DNA of 64,000 nucleotides from Flavicella sediminum (GCF_006381105.1 NZ_VDET01000007.1:440705-504704); one strand, 5' to 3'. Positions 9,166 through 18,254 are shown, counted from the first letter of the stretch. A program made the numbers and translations. Notes: a model not told the origin generated them from the sequence alone.

Positions 9166-12081
9166 TTAAGCTTTGATTACTTTTTTTACTACTTGTCCAC
9201 TATTTGTTTCAATGACTAAAAAGTACATTCCAGCAGGAAATTCAGAAATATCCAAACTTGATTGGTTTGTTTTCTTTAGCACAGCACTAGAAAAATTCAG
9301 CAAACGAACTTCTTTTATTTCTACACCCTTTTTTAAACGAACGTAAATTTTATTTTTTGCAGGATTTGGAAAAACGCTGCTACTTTTTTCTAAAGAAAAG
9401 GAAGCCACCGCCAAATTACCAGAAACACCAATGGAACCTCCACTACTATAACTGTGTAATTCGTAAACTGTAGTATCACTAGTATCCCAATTAGCCGGAT
9501 TGTGAATAGCCGCTCTTAACTGAGACAACCCTCCTACTATTTTTCCTTTATACACTGCGTTGTTCAATTCTGGATCTATTTCAATAGCATTGATTCCTAA
9601 AGTCAGATTCGATGGTTTACAACCAGCGGTATTTCCACCTCCCACACAGAGTTGTCCATTCATTCCTAAAACAGCAATAAATTTAGATACATCAGCTTCA
9701 TCTGCAGGTTCTGAACCTTGATAAGCATACAAAACATCTCCATTGGCATTAAAATTCATATAGCCAGAACCTTGATCTTGCGTCACCGCATCTGTTCCAA
9801 TTTCTGAAGTCCCCACGTAAGCTTTACTTTGGTTAATTCTAATAATAGTCCCTGAAGAATAACTCCTATCTGCTGTCCAAGTTACCGTGTCATCCACAGA
9901 AAAAGCAGAACCTGAACCAGAAACCAACCAACCTCCAGGAGCCTTCCATCCTCGATCACAAAATGAAATGCTTGTATTCGGACTGATATCCTTCAACAGC
10001 ATAAACGCAAAATCGTGTTCCGCAGCACCTTCTGAACTATTGTAGCCCACAAAGGCAATATCACCCGCAGTCAATATCGTTGGTGTTCCGCTAGCTTCAT
10101 CGGTTATTGTAATTTGTGCAGCCGTTGTATTAACACTTCCTAATGAGGTACTTGACAAGGTTATTTCTATGGTTTCAACGCCTTCTTCCAAAGCATCTTC
10201 TAAAACAACTATAGGAATACTTACTGAATTATTACCTTCTAAAATAGTTACAGCACCTGATAGGTTTTCATAATCAACTCCTTCTATAGCCGAACCTGAA
10301 ACAGAAAACTGAACCACTATATTTTCACTAGCTACAGCTCCTTCTGGCAAACGCACCGTAAACAAGCCATTCGACAAGGCTTCAATTCCGTTTGTTGTTC
10401 CTTCTACAAAAACTTCACTCAACGCACTTTCTAGTTGCAATTGAGCACTTCCAAAAAGTTGGTCATAGGCAGGCAAAGTTCCATCATTCCAAAAACCAGA
10501 ATGTGCATGTCCACTGCCATCTCCATCATTGTCAAACCACGCAGGCTTTTCATCTTTAAAATCTTTGACCACAACAACTGCCTGGTCTAATAAATCTTGA
10601 ATGATTGTCTCCGCATTTGTTTCAGTTCCGCTAACATCTGTAGATTCTCCAGGATCTGTTACAATATTATACAAACGCCAACTTCCATTGGTAGCCGTTT
10701 TAACAATTTTCCATGGATAAGAAATCACCGCTGCATTGTGAAATCCGTTTTGCGGTCGCATTACATAAATAGGTTCCCCGTCAGGTCTAATTCCTTGTCC
10801 AACTATAAGGTCATCCATAAAATTTTTACCATCTATGGTTTTTCCTGTTGGTACAGATCCCCCCGCAAGATCAATAAGCGTTGGATAAATATCTAAGGCA
10901 CTGATTTGTTTGTTGTAAATAGCAGGACTTGTAATTTTATTTGGCCAATGCACAAACATAGGTACTCTATGACCGCCTTCTAACACACTTCCTTTTAAAG
11001 CATCTAAGGGAAAATTTACCGCTCCTTTGCTATAGGTATACCCACCATTATCACTAATAAAAATAATGACTGTATTGTTATACACCAGCATGTCTTTTTT
11101 CAGTTCCGCTACCAACCTACCAATATTCGTATCTAAATTGGTAACCATAGTTGCGTAGGTAATTCTATCTGCCACAAACTCTTCAATTTTTGCCGCTTGC
11201 TCCTCTTCAGGCCATTTGGTAACCTGATTCGCCTCTGTCAAATAGGTGCTATTTCTCACCAAATTTTCAAAATCAGGATTTGCAGCTTTAAATGCAGCAA
11301 TCTCATCAGAAGGCGCTTCCAAAGGCGTATGTGGCGCATTGTAAGACAGGTACATGAAAAAAGGATCTGAATCCCCGCTATTCGCATTCATATAGGTTAT
11401 AGCATCATCAGTAAGAATATCTGTTAAATAATCTTCATCGACCGCATTGCTAAATTCATTTCTATCTACATAACTCCTATTTCTTTGCAAAGGATCTTGG
11501 TATTCATTGGTTACCGGATTGGAACCATTCAATCGGTTGTAAAAATTATCTTCATAGCCGTTTTCAAAGTAGCCCTTTCCTCCTCCTAAAAAACCAAAGA
11601 AATAATCGAAGCCTCTGTCCAAAGGTTGAAAAGCACCTTCTTTAAATCCTAAATGCCATTTTCCAAAAGCCGCAGTATTATAATTGTTGTTTTGAAGCAC
11701 TTTCGGAAAATAAGTTTCGGAAGTTGGAATCCCCAATTCTGAGGTAATGTCGTTAGGTAAATTGTACTGCGCTCCTATTCTATGAGGATACATTCCTGTA
11801 AGCAAAGCCGCTCTACTAGGTCCACAAAAGGGATGAGCCACATGGGCATTTTTACAGATAATTCCACTATTGGCCAGTACATCTAACTGTGGCGTTGGAA
11901 TAATTCCTCGATCCGCTGGAAAAGCTTCTGCATTTGTAGCTCGGTTAAAACCAACATCGCCATAGCCTAAATCATCGGCAACTATTAAAATAATATTTGG
12001 CCTTGTATTGGTGGTCGATTGTCCAAAAGTAACTGCTGAAATAAGCAGAGTAAAAAATACAATTTGATGTTTGATATTCAT
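9166..12081 (-). CDS. Secreted S1 sulfatase with Calx-beta and T9SS sorting domains
   Basis: A 971-residue exported sulfatase. After a signal peptide (to about residue 20), NIILIVADDLGYGD and CGPSRAALLTG mark the catalytic domain. Cys86 is the residue converted to formylglycine in family S1. The sulfatase fold runs to about residue 500. A Calx-beta-like domain follows (about 555-655), then a roughly 200-residue beta-rich domain (FVGYNSSEGAAEHDFAFM) resembling lamin-tail-like modules. A type IX sorting domain (about 900-971, VFPNPAKNKIYV to the end) closes the protein. It probably desulfates algal polysaccharides at the cell surface; the substrate is unknown. No maturase or SusCD pair is adjacent. 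Confidence 0.88.
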   Translation of the reverse strand: MNIKHQIVFFTLLISAVTFGQSTTNTRPNIILIVADDLGYGDVGFNRATNAEAFPADRGIIPTPQLDVLANSGIICKNAHVAHPFCGPSRAALLTGMYPHRIGAQYNLPNDITSELGIPTSETYFPKVLQNNNYNTAAFGKWHLGFKEGAFQPLDRGFDYFFGFLGGGKGYFENGYEDNFYNRLNGSNPVTNEYQDPLQRNRSYVDRNEFSNAVDEDYLTDILTDDAITYMNANSGDSDPFFMYLSYNAPHTPLEAPSDEIAAFKAANPDFENLVRNSTYLTEANQVTKWPEEEQAAKIEEFVADRITYATMVTNLDTNIGRLVAELKKDMLVYNNTVIIFISDNGGYTYSKGAVNFPLDALKGSVLEGGHRVPMFVHWPNKITSPAIYNKQISALDIYPTLIDLAGGSVPTGKTIDGKNFMDDLIVGQGIRPDGEPIYVMRPQNGFHNAAVISYPWKIVKTATNGSWRLYNIVTDPGESTDVSGTETNAETIIQDLLDQAVVVVKDFKDEKPAWFDNDGDGSGHAHSGFWNDGTLPAYDQLFGSAQLQLESALSEVFVEGTTNGIEALSNGLFTVRLPEGAVASENIVVQFSVSGSAIEGVDYENLSGAVTILEGNNSVSIPIVVLEDALEEGVETIEITLSSTSLGSVNTTAAQITITDEASGTPTILTAGDIAFVGYNSSEGAAEHDFAFMLLKDISPNTSISFCDRGWKAPGGWLVSGSGSAFSVDDTVTWTADRSYSSGTIIRINQSKAYVGTSEIGTDAVTQDQGSGYMNFNANGDVLYAYQGSEPADEADVSKFIAVLGMNGQLCVGGGNTAGCKPSNLTLGINAIEIDPELNNAVYKGKIVGGLSQLRAAIHNPANWDTSDTTVYELHSYSSGGSIGVSGNLAVASFSLEKSSSVFPNPAKNKIYVRLKKGVEIKEVRLLNFSSAVLKKTNQSSLDISEFPAGMYFLVIETNSGQVVKKVIKA

Positions 12082-12416
12082 TAGAATTGGTTATAAAATT
12101 AATGGTTGAATTTTGTTTTGAATCGTGCCCAAAACTTGGTCTTGTAAATTTAGTTCTGTAAACCAAAAAATTTACGGAGAATATTAACTGCTACTTCCTC
12201 TATTTTACCCTAAAAAAACAAACAACAACTAAACATGGCGACTAAACAAGTACCTACAAACGCTTTGTTTATATGAATAAATTGCAGAACTGACATTTTT
12301 CATAAAAAAACTAAACACCCCAAAAAGTGTCTGAAAAAAGGAAAAATTGTTTGTTTATTCGTTTCTCTACTTCGTCCTTTATTTTTGGTTATTTTTGCCC
12401 CATAAAACAGGATTAG
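12082..12416. promoter_or_regulatory. Divergent intergenic region, sulfatase / DUF4268
   Basis: 335 bases without a gene. On the plus strand TATTTTTG at 12390-12397 matches the TAnnTTTG promoter element and lies about 20 bases before the ATG at 12417. No convincing TTTG was found at the right distance upstream. Confidence 0.4.
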
Positions 12417-12857
12417 ATGTTCAGCAAAGAAGAAGCAGCAATTATTAGAAAGGATTTTTGGGTGAGTTATGGAAAATCGTTTCCCAGAAAATGGTTGAAA
12501 TACAATACCAAAATAAAAAATTTCAGCTTTAAGTTTTATGCCGACAATAAAATTGCACGTGTCATGCTAGACATAGAGCCCACAAGTGAAGCCAAAAGAG
12601 AATTGTTGTACCAGCAAGTTTTGGCTTTAAAAACAGTATTGACAGAAGAATACCTACCGGAGGTTATTTTTGATGAAAATCATTTTTTAGAAAACGGAAA
12701 GTGCTTGTCGAGAATTTATGTACAACTAGATGCCAAATTTAGTATTTACAATAAAAATACCTGGGGCGTAGCTTTTGAATTCTTTAATGAACATATGCAT
12801 CAGTTTGAATTGTTCTTTTATGAATTTGAAGATTTTATCAAGCAGGCGGACCTATAA
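12417..12857 (+). CDS. DUF4268 domain protein
   Basis: A 146-residue protein beginning MFSKEEAAIIRKDFWVSYGK, with FYADNKIARVMLDIEP in the middle and an FELFFYEFEDFIKQ-type end. This agrees with free-standing DUF4268 proteins of flavobacteria. The domain resembles the non-catalytic part of some nuclease-like proteins, but no function is established and no catalytic motif is visible. A single gene; the tandem repeat begins 8 bases after its stop. Confidence 0.7.
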   Translation: MFSKEEAAIIRKDFWVSYGKSFPRKWLKYNTKIKNFSFKFYADNKIARVMLDIEPTSEAKRELLYQQVLALKTVLTEEYLPEVIFDENHFLENGKCLSRIYVQLDAKFSIYNKNTWGVAFEFFNEHMHQFELFFYEFEDFIKQADL

Positions 12858-12864
12858 ATAATTG

Positions 12865-12960
12865 TGAGTGTTGAGTGTTGAGTGTTGAGTGTTGAGTGTT
12901 GAGTGTTGAGTGTTGAGTGTTGAGTGTTGAGTGTTGAGTGTTGAGTGTTGAGTGTTGAGT
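12865..12960. repeat. Tandem repeat, 7-bp unit TGAGTGT, about 13.7 copies
   Basis: Ninety-six bases consist of uninterrupted, identical TGAGTGT units, starting 8 bases past the DUF4268 stop. The unit is not a multiple of three and the tract is non-coding. Perfect copies suggest recent expansion by slippage; the length may vary between strains. Confidence 0.97.
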
Positions 12961-13568
12961 AAATATATTTTTTTTAACTAAAAACTAAAAATTTAACACT
13001 CATAATATTCAATCTAGTTTGAATATTTCGACAAACTCAAGGTACGTGCTCAGAGAACAATTCTCTAATGTAAATCAAACACTTCCCCTGTCTCTTTGAG
13101 TGAAATAGCTTGTAATGAAACGGAAAACTGTTTTGTATCGAGAAACTCTTAAACCATTGTTCTTCATTTTCTTTTTCCATTGCTGAAAAAGAAACAAAAA
13201 ATCTAGTCTTGAATTCTCATCGGTCTTTACACATTTGGAAATTGAAAAGAAAAGAACTCGAACTCCGTTCTCAAACAGCTTTTCTTTTTACAACTTCTTC
13301 AATGGTACGACGCTCGATTACGAATTCTATGACCTTTAAAAAAAGCTATATTTCAAACTGACTTACTTGTCTCTTCAAGTGAATTACGAAATGTAATGGA
13401 TTATTTGTGCCTAGACTGAGCATAGTCAAAGTATCGAGAAGCCTCCGTTAACCTATTCAAATCCTTGAGACTTCCACTACACTCAGCCACCAAAAAACTA
13501 AGTCACTCTGGAACTCAAAAAAACAACTAAAAACTCAAAATAGACTTCTTATTAATTATCTTTGCCGC
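12961..13568. other. Non-coding stretch with degenerate dispersed repeat copies
   Basis: About 600 bases without a credible gene before mnmE. Two parts resemble each other, about 280 bases apart. Around 13089-13145: tgtctctt, agtgaa, tgtaatgaaa, gtatcgagaa. Around 13368-13440: tgtctctt, agtgaa, tgtaatgga, gtatcgagaa. Short pieces such as gactgagcatagtcaaagta and cgacaaactcaag look like the intergenic repeats scattered through many flavobacterial genomes. The function is unknown. Confidence 0.5.
13557..13564 (+). promoter_or_regulatory. Candidate -7 promoter element of mnmE
   Basis: TATCTTTG matches TAnnTTTG perfectly and ends 4 bases before the mnmE ATG at 13569. If used, transcription would begin at or near the start codon, giving a leaderless message. 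No TTTG element is visible at the usual upstream distance, so this is tentative. Confidence 0.35.
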
Positions 13569-14981
13569 ATGAATCAACAAGATACTATCGTTGCCTTAGC
13601 AACCGCGGCCGGTGTAGGAGCCATTGCTATTATCCGTTTGTCGGGTGCAGATGCTATAAAAATTGCAGATGCTCACTTTCAATCTATTCACAAAGAAAAA
13701 TCTTTAGTAGCTCAGAAATCACATACCCTTCATTTAGGACATTTAATGGATGGCAAAAGAGCCATTGACCAAGTTTTGGTTTCTATTTTTAAAGATCCGA
13801 ATTCGTATTCAGGTGAAAACACGGTAGAAATTTCTTGTCATGGTTCTGTATACATTCAACAAGAAATTATTCAGCTATTTTTAAGAAATGGTTGTAGAAT
13901 GGCAGATGCCGGTGAATTCACCTTACGTGCTTTTTTAAACGGAAAATTAGATTTAAGTCAGGCCGAAGCTGTGGCAGATTTGATTGCTTCTGATTCTGAA
14001 GCTTCACACCAAGTAGCCATGCAGCAAATGCGTGGAGGCTTTTCTAATGAAATTCAATTGTTACGAGAGCAGTTATTAAATTTTGCTTCCTTAATAGAAT
14101 TAGAATTGGATTTTGCTGAAGAAGATGTAGAGTTTGCCGATAGAGAACAATTTAGATCATTGATTGCAAGAATTCAGTTGGTTTTAAAAAGATTGATTGA
14201 TTCTTTTGCTGTAGGAAACGTGATTAAAAACGGAATTCCTGTGGCTATTGTTGGGGAACCCAATGTTGGAAAATCTACTTTACTAAATGCTTTGTTAAAT
14301 GAAGATAGAGCGATTGTTTCTGAAATTGCAGGTACAACTAGAGATACCATTGAAGATGAAATAATTATTGATGGTGTTGCTTTTCGGTTTATAGATACGG
14401 CTGGAATTAGAGAGACAGAAGATGTGGTTGAAAATATTGGAATTAAAAAAACTTTCGAAAAAATTACCCAGGCACAAGTCGTTATTTATTTGTTTGATTT
14501 ATCGAGTGTAAAGTATCAGGTATCAAGTAGCCAAAATCAGTTGACTACCATTAAAACTGAAATTGAATCTATCAAAAATCAGTTTCCTTTAAAACAATTA
14601 ATTGTTATTGGAAACAAAGCAGATACCATTTCTACAGACGAATTGGAAAATTTAAAAACGGTTATCCCTGAACTGCTAGCTATTTCTGCCAAACAAAAAA
14701 TGGGAATCGAAACCTTGACCAATCAGTTAACAGCCTTGATCAATACGGGTGCTCTTCAAAATAACGAAACCATTGTGACCAATTCTCGCCATTTTGATGC
14801 TTTGTTAAAAGCCTTGAATGAAATTAATAAAGTAGATGAAGGAATGCAACTGGGCTTGTCTGGTGATTTGTTGGCCATTGACATACGTGAAGCTTTGTAC
14901 TTTTTCGGCTTAATTACCGGTGAGGTTACCACAGATGATTTGTTAGGAAATATTTTTGCGAACTTCTGTATTGGCAAATAA
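13569..14981 (+). CDS. mnmE: tRNA modification GTPase MnmE
   Basis: With MnmG it installs the carboxymethylaminomethyl group on U34 of certain tRNAs. The 470-residue protein has the N-terminal tetrahydrofolate-binding domain (DTIVALATAAGVGAIAIIRL), a helical domain interrupted by a Ras-like G domain (GEPNVGKST near residue 228, DTAGIRET near 276), and the diagnostic C-terminal CIGK with the catalytic Cys. The gene is complete. The integrative element begins about 120 bases beyond the stop and does not disturb the reading frame. Confidence 0.96.
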   Translation: MNQQDTIVALATAAGVGAIAIIRLSGADAIKIADAHFQSIHKEKSLVAQKSHTLHLGHLMDGKRAIDQVLVSIFKDPNSYSGENTVEISCHGSVYIQQEIIQLFLRNGCRMADAGEFTLRAFLNGKLDLSQAEAVADLIASDSEASHQVAMQQMRGGFSNEIQLLREQLLNFASLIELELDFAEEDVEFADREQFRSLIARIQLVLKRLIDSFAVGNVIKNGIPVAIVGEPNVGKSTLLNALLNEDRAIVSEIAGTTRDTIEDEIIIDGVAFRFIDTAGIRETEDVVENIGIKKTFEKITQAQVVIYLFDLSSVKYQVSSSQNQLTTIKTEIESIKNQFPLKQLIVIGNKADTISTDELENLKTVIPELLAISAKQKMGIETLTNQLTALINTGALQNNETIVTNSRHFDALLKALNEINKVDEGMQLGLSGDLLAIDIREALYFFGLITGEVTTDDLLGNIFANFCIGK

Positions 14982-15020
14982 ATAGGGCAAAACAACCCAA
15001 AATAAACCAAAACAAAACAT

Positions 15021-15057
15021 AAAAAACCCTGTAGAATTAATTGCTACAGGGTTTTTT
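15021..15057. terminator. mnmE terminator
   Basis: A perfect 14-bp stem, AAAAAACCCTGTAG (15021-15034) with its complement at 15044-15057, ending in T6. It separates mnmE from the integrative element. Confidence 0.95.
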
Positions 15058-15101
15058 GTTGATTTCTTATTTATCGTTATTTATACATGTTTTGCTCCCT
15101 T

Positions 15102-15124
15102 TTGTACCTTTATTGTACCTCAAA
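15102..15124 (+). other. Putative attL
   Basis: TTGTACCT, TTA, then TTGTACCTCAAA, with the two TTGTACC words 11 bases apart. It matches 41008-41030 at 21 of 23 positions and lies between the mnmE terminator and the integrase operon, as expected of an attachment site. Confidence 0.65.
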
Positions 15125-15204
15125 ACGCTCTAGCTTTTTGGTGGTGAGATAAAAAGAATAATTATGAACCTTAAAAAAACTGATTGATACTGTTTGAACG
15201 CTTA

Positions 15205-15255
15205 TGACACATTTTGACACAGTTCAAAAGATTAACTCAGAACTCTATTGACACA
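15205..15255 (+). repeat. TGACACA repeats near attL (candidate integrase arm sites)
   Basis: TGACACA occurs at 15205-15211, 15215-15221 and 15249-15255. The first two are 10 bases apart, one helical turn. Related TTGACAAA words occur near the right end around 40849 and 40871. Location between attL and the integrase operon fits arm-type or excisionase sites, but binding is inferred. Confidence 0.4.
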
Positions 15256-15325
15256 ATAATAAGTTGTTTTTAAGACTTTCTATGATTACTCATTTTTTAA
15301 TAACAACAAAACACCTATTTTTGAT

Positions 15326-15895
15326 ATGAAAATTAGAAAAACTTGTGAATTCTGTTCCAAAACATTTTACGCAAAAAGATTGAGTACTAGATACTGTAGT
15401 TCAAACTGCAACAGTAAACATTACAAACAAAAAAAAAGAGAAGAGAACATAAGTGTTTCCAATACGAAAACATTACATATTTCAAATAACATTACACCAG
15501 ATCTTTTAAACAAACCTTATTTAAGCATCCTTGAAACTTGCATAATTTTAGGTATTAGTAGATCTTCAGTTATGAGAATGCTAAAATCAGACAAATTAGA
15601 GTCTCATAAAATTGGTGGAAAACGCATTATTAAAAGAGATGATTTAGACAATTTATTTAAATCATTTGAATTTGTTGAAATACCTGATGAAGCGATAAAA
15701 GTAAAAAGTGATTATAATATCGATAATTGCTATTATATAGGAGAAATTCAAAATGATTATCATATTTCCTCTAGCCATTTGAATAAACTTCTTAATCAAA
15801 AAAAGGTTGAAAAAATTCAAATAGGAAAACATAAATACGTTTTAAAAAAAGAAATCCATCAAATATTAGGAACACCAAAAAACAAGCAGCTATGA
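15326..15895 (+). CDS. Zinc-ribbon plus double-HTH DNA-binding protein
   Basis: A 189-residue protein. Residues about 8-32 carry four cysteines (CEFC and, after a gap, CSSNC) like a small zinc finger. Two helix-turn-helix segments of the excisionase/MerR type follow: LSILETCIILGISRSSVMRM (about 64-83, then IGGKRIIKRDDLDNLF) and a second, looser copy near 133-185 (YYIGEIQNDYHISSSHLNKL). The stop overlaps the integrase ATG by 4 bases, so the two are translationally coupled. A role as excisionase or regulator of integration is likely but inferred. Confidence 0.65.
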   Translation: MKIRKTCEFCSKTFYAKRLSTRYCSSNCNSKHYKQKKREENISVSNTKTLHISNNITPDLLNKPYLSILETCIILGISRSSVMRMLKSDKLESHKIGGKRIIKRDDLDNLFKSFEFVEIPDEAIKVKSDYNIDNCYYIGEIQNDYHISSSHLNKLLNQKKVEKIQIGKHKYVLKKEIHQILGTPKNKQL

Positions 15896-17037
15896 TAACC
15901 GTAAACTTAAGAAAGAAAAAAATAGCCAATGACAAATACAGCTTGTATTTAGATTTCTATCCTCCTATCATCAATTCAAAGACTGGAAAGCCTTCTCGTA
16001 GAGAGTTTTTAAAGTTGTACCTAAATGAACCTCCAAAAAACAGTGTTGAAAAAAGTCAAAATAAAAAGAACCTAGAATTTGCTGAACTAATAAGATCCAA
16101 AAGACATGTTCAACTTAGAGATAGAGAATATGGTTTTGAAGACAATGTTCGATTAAATATAGATTTTATTGAATACTATGATTCTATAGTAGCATCTAAG
16201 TTTGAATCAGAAAATATGTCGAATTATTCCTGTTGGAAATCATCCTTAAAGTACTTTAAAGCTTTTTGTGGTAATTCTGTTGTATACTCTAATTCTGTAA
16301 GTTTACAAATGGCGAATAATTTCAGAAGGTATTTATTAGCCGCTTATCAATTCCGAAGTAAAGAAAAAAAGCTTTCGACAAATACAGCTTCAAAATATTA
16401 CAAGATTTTTATTTACGTTTTAAAACAAGCTTATAAAGAAAATATTTTAACAAAGAATATTGCTGAGGATATTAGCTTTATTAAAGAGGAAGAGACTTTT
16501 AGAGAATATTTAAGTGAGGAAGAAATAACGAAACTATGGAACACAAAAATTAGCAAACCTATTGTTAAGAGAATGGCTATTTTTTCAGCCTTCACAGGAC
16601 TTCGATTTTCTGATATACTAAAGTTAAAATGGGATGATATTTATGGAGATGAGCATCAAGGTTATTATATCCAACTTCGCCAACAAAAAACAAAATCTAC
16701 CCAAAACCATCCCATTTCACCTAATGCCTATAAAATTCTTGAAATAGACAAAGAACCTAATGCTATTTTAATTTTTAACAATATTACCTATCATGCCATT
16801 AACAGACCTTTGAAAGAATGGATCACAAACTCTGGTATTAGGAAAAAAATTTCCTTTCATAATTTCAGACACAGTTATGCAACTTTACAGTTAGCTAAAG
16901 GAACGGACATCTATACCGTTTCAAAACTATTAGGACATAAAAATGTAGCTACCACACAAATTTACACGAAAGTCCTAGACAAGAATAAAATAAAAGCAGC
17001 TAACCTTATAAATATTGACCTTGATGGAATATCATAA
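15892..17037 (+). CDS. Tyrosine recombinase / integrase
   Basis: A 381-residue integrase of the Bacteroidota type. It has an N-terminal arm-binding region, a SAM-like core-binding domain (about 95-200) and a catalytic domain. The catalytic residues can be seen: Arg in TGLRFSD (about 237), Lys in QQKTKS, His-x-x-Arg in HNFRHSYA (about 325), His in GHKNVATT and the nucleophile Tyr in TQIYTKV (about 358). It is expected to recombine the TTGTACC-containing att sites located 0.8 kb upstream. It overlaps both neighbouring genes, so the three form one transcription unit. Confidence 0.93.
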   Translation: MITVNLRKKKIANDKYSLYLDFYPPIINSKTGKPSRREFLKLYLNEPPKNSVEKSQNKKNLEFAELIRSKRHVQLRDREYGFEDNVRLNIDFIEYYDSIVASKFESENMSNYSCWKSSLKYFKAFCGNSVVYSNSVSLQMANNFRRYLLAAYQFRSKEKKLSTNTASKYYKIFIYVLKQAYKENILTKNIAEDISFIKEEETFREYLSEEEITKLWNTKISKPIVKRMAIFSAFTGLRFSDILKLKWDDIYGDEHQGYYIQLRQQKTKSTQNHPISPNAYKILEIDKEPNAILIFNNITYHAINRPLKEWITNSGIRKKISFHNFRHSYATLQLAKGTDIYTVSKLLGHKNVATTQIYTKVLDKNKIKAANLINIDLDGIS

Positions 17038-17941
17038 AATTTTCAAAACGAATAAACAAAATACACTTAATGAGCAAACTGCTTCTGCAAAAATAATGTT
17101 TCAGCAAGCCTACAAAAATGAACTCGCTTATATTCCCGTTTATAATAAAATTCTATTTCACCTAAATCTAGAAATAAAAAAATTATACATATACACTTCT
17201 AACTGGGTACCAACACTTAACAAACTCTATGAAGAACAAGGTAACTACAATAAAAACTATGAAATAAACGTCTTTAAAAATGAATTCAAAAACTACTTTG
17301 AATCAAATGACAGGTTGGCTATTCCTGACAGCCATACTCCTGCATTGATACTTCAAGAATTTGGAATTTATAGAGGTCTAGAAGAAGCCAAAAGATTACT
17401 AAGTAGAAATAGCAATTTATATGAACTAATGTATAAAACAAATGAGTTTGGTAAATTTGAATTCATCAAATATGAAAACGGAATAGAAATATTGCCTGAA
17501 TACAATAGATTGATGGAAATAGTTAGCCCAAAAAACAATTCCAATCTATCTACAGATTCTAAAAAACAAGATAAACCATTAATCAACATCAATAAAACCA
17601 GCGAAGTTAAACCTTTAAAAATAATCCTTGAACAACAACAGCAACTGTACCTATTGTATTTAATGAATAAAAACTTAAAAGAATTGAACAAAACAGATTT
17701 GTTTAAAATTATCTGTCTTTGCTCAATTAATTACAATCCAAGTATATTTAGTGGTGCCATTTCTGACTCATACGAGTACAAAATATTTACACAAGGTTAC
17801 CTTTCTAAAAACACAAATACTAGAGTTCAATTTGTAGAAAATATTATGAACTTAGTAAAACCACTAAATTTTAAAAAGTTAAATCAACTATTAACCGACC
17901 AATACAATAAAGAATTATCGCTTACTTTGAATAAAAAATAA
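17015..17941 (+). CDS. Hypothetical protein of the integrase operon
   Basis: A 308-residue soluble, lysine- and asparagine-rich protein that I do not recognise. Its start overlaps the integrase gene by 23 bases; a second ATG at 17024 is equally possible. No signal peptide, membrane segment or catalytic motif is visible. A polyglutamine-containing helix (ILEQQQQLYLLYLMNKNLKE, about 206-225) suggests a small coiled coil. The gene ends at a strong terminator, so it is the last gene of the integration operon. Perhaps an accessory factor of the element; this is context only. Confidence 0.6.
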   Translation: MTLMEYHKIFKTNKQNTLNEQTASAKIMFQQAYKNELAYIPVYNKILFHLNLEIKKLYIYTSNWVPTLNKLYEEQGNYNKNYEINVFKNEFKNYFESNDRLAIPDSHTPALILQEFGIYRGLEEAKRLLSRNSNLYELMYKTNEFGKFEFIKYENGIEILPEYNRLMEIVSPKNNSNLSTDSKKQDKPLININKTSEVKPLKIILEQQQQLYLLYLMNKNLKELNKTDLFKIICLCSINYNPSIFSGAISDSYEYKIFTQGYLSKNTNTRVQFVENIMNLVKPLNFKKLNQLLTDQYNKELSLTLNKK

Positions 17942-17966
17942 ACCTATTGAAAGGAAAATATTATTC

Positions 17967-17999
17967 AAACCAGGATAACAAAATTACCCTGGTTTTTTT
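17967..17999 (+). terminator. Terminator of the integrase operon
   Basis: Stem AAACCAGG (17967-17974) with CCTGGTTT (17988-17995), followed by T. It lies 26 bases past the stop of the 308-residue protein. Confidence 0.85.
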
Positions 18000-18189
18000 A
18001 TGTTTATTTATCAATACTTTTGTTTTACGCCATTCTGTACTAGTGTAACACTATAAATAGCTTCATTTTTTACCGTACTTTCCTTGTTGTTTTCAAACAA
18101 AATAAAGTTAAAACAAAAACAACTCTAAAAACGACTTTGAAAAACAAAACATAAACAACTACATATCAAACACATACAACCAGTTTAGT

Positions 18190-18220
18190 TTCCGTACAGT
18201 TTCCGTACTCCTCTCCGTAC
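18190..18220 (+). repeat. Three TCCGTAC repeats upstream of the HTH gene
   Basis: TTCCGTAC at 18190-18197 and 18201-18208 (11 bases apart), and CTCCGTAC at 18213-18220. Further GTAC words occur at 18037 and 18074. The 11-base phasing and GTAC core resemble the paired TTGTACC words of the att sites. Possible operator for the HTH protein that starts at 18255, or recombinase-accessory sites. Confidence 0.45.
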
Positions 18221-18254
18221 AGCTTCACTTTACATATTTCTCGAGATTTGAAAT

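Noticed and set aside
12865-12960. The tandem repeat as a CRISPR array.
   Set aside because: The units are 7 bases with no spacers, and no cas genes are present.
15061-15320. A tRNA gene as the integration target.
   Set aside because: No cloverleaf or conserved T-loop sequence was seen; the site lies behind the mnmE terminator.
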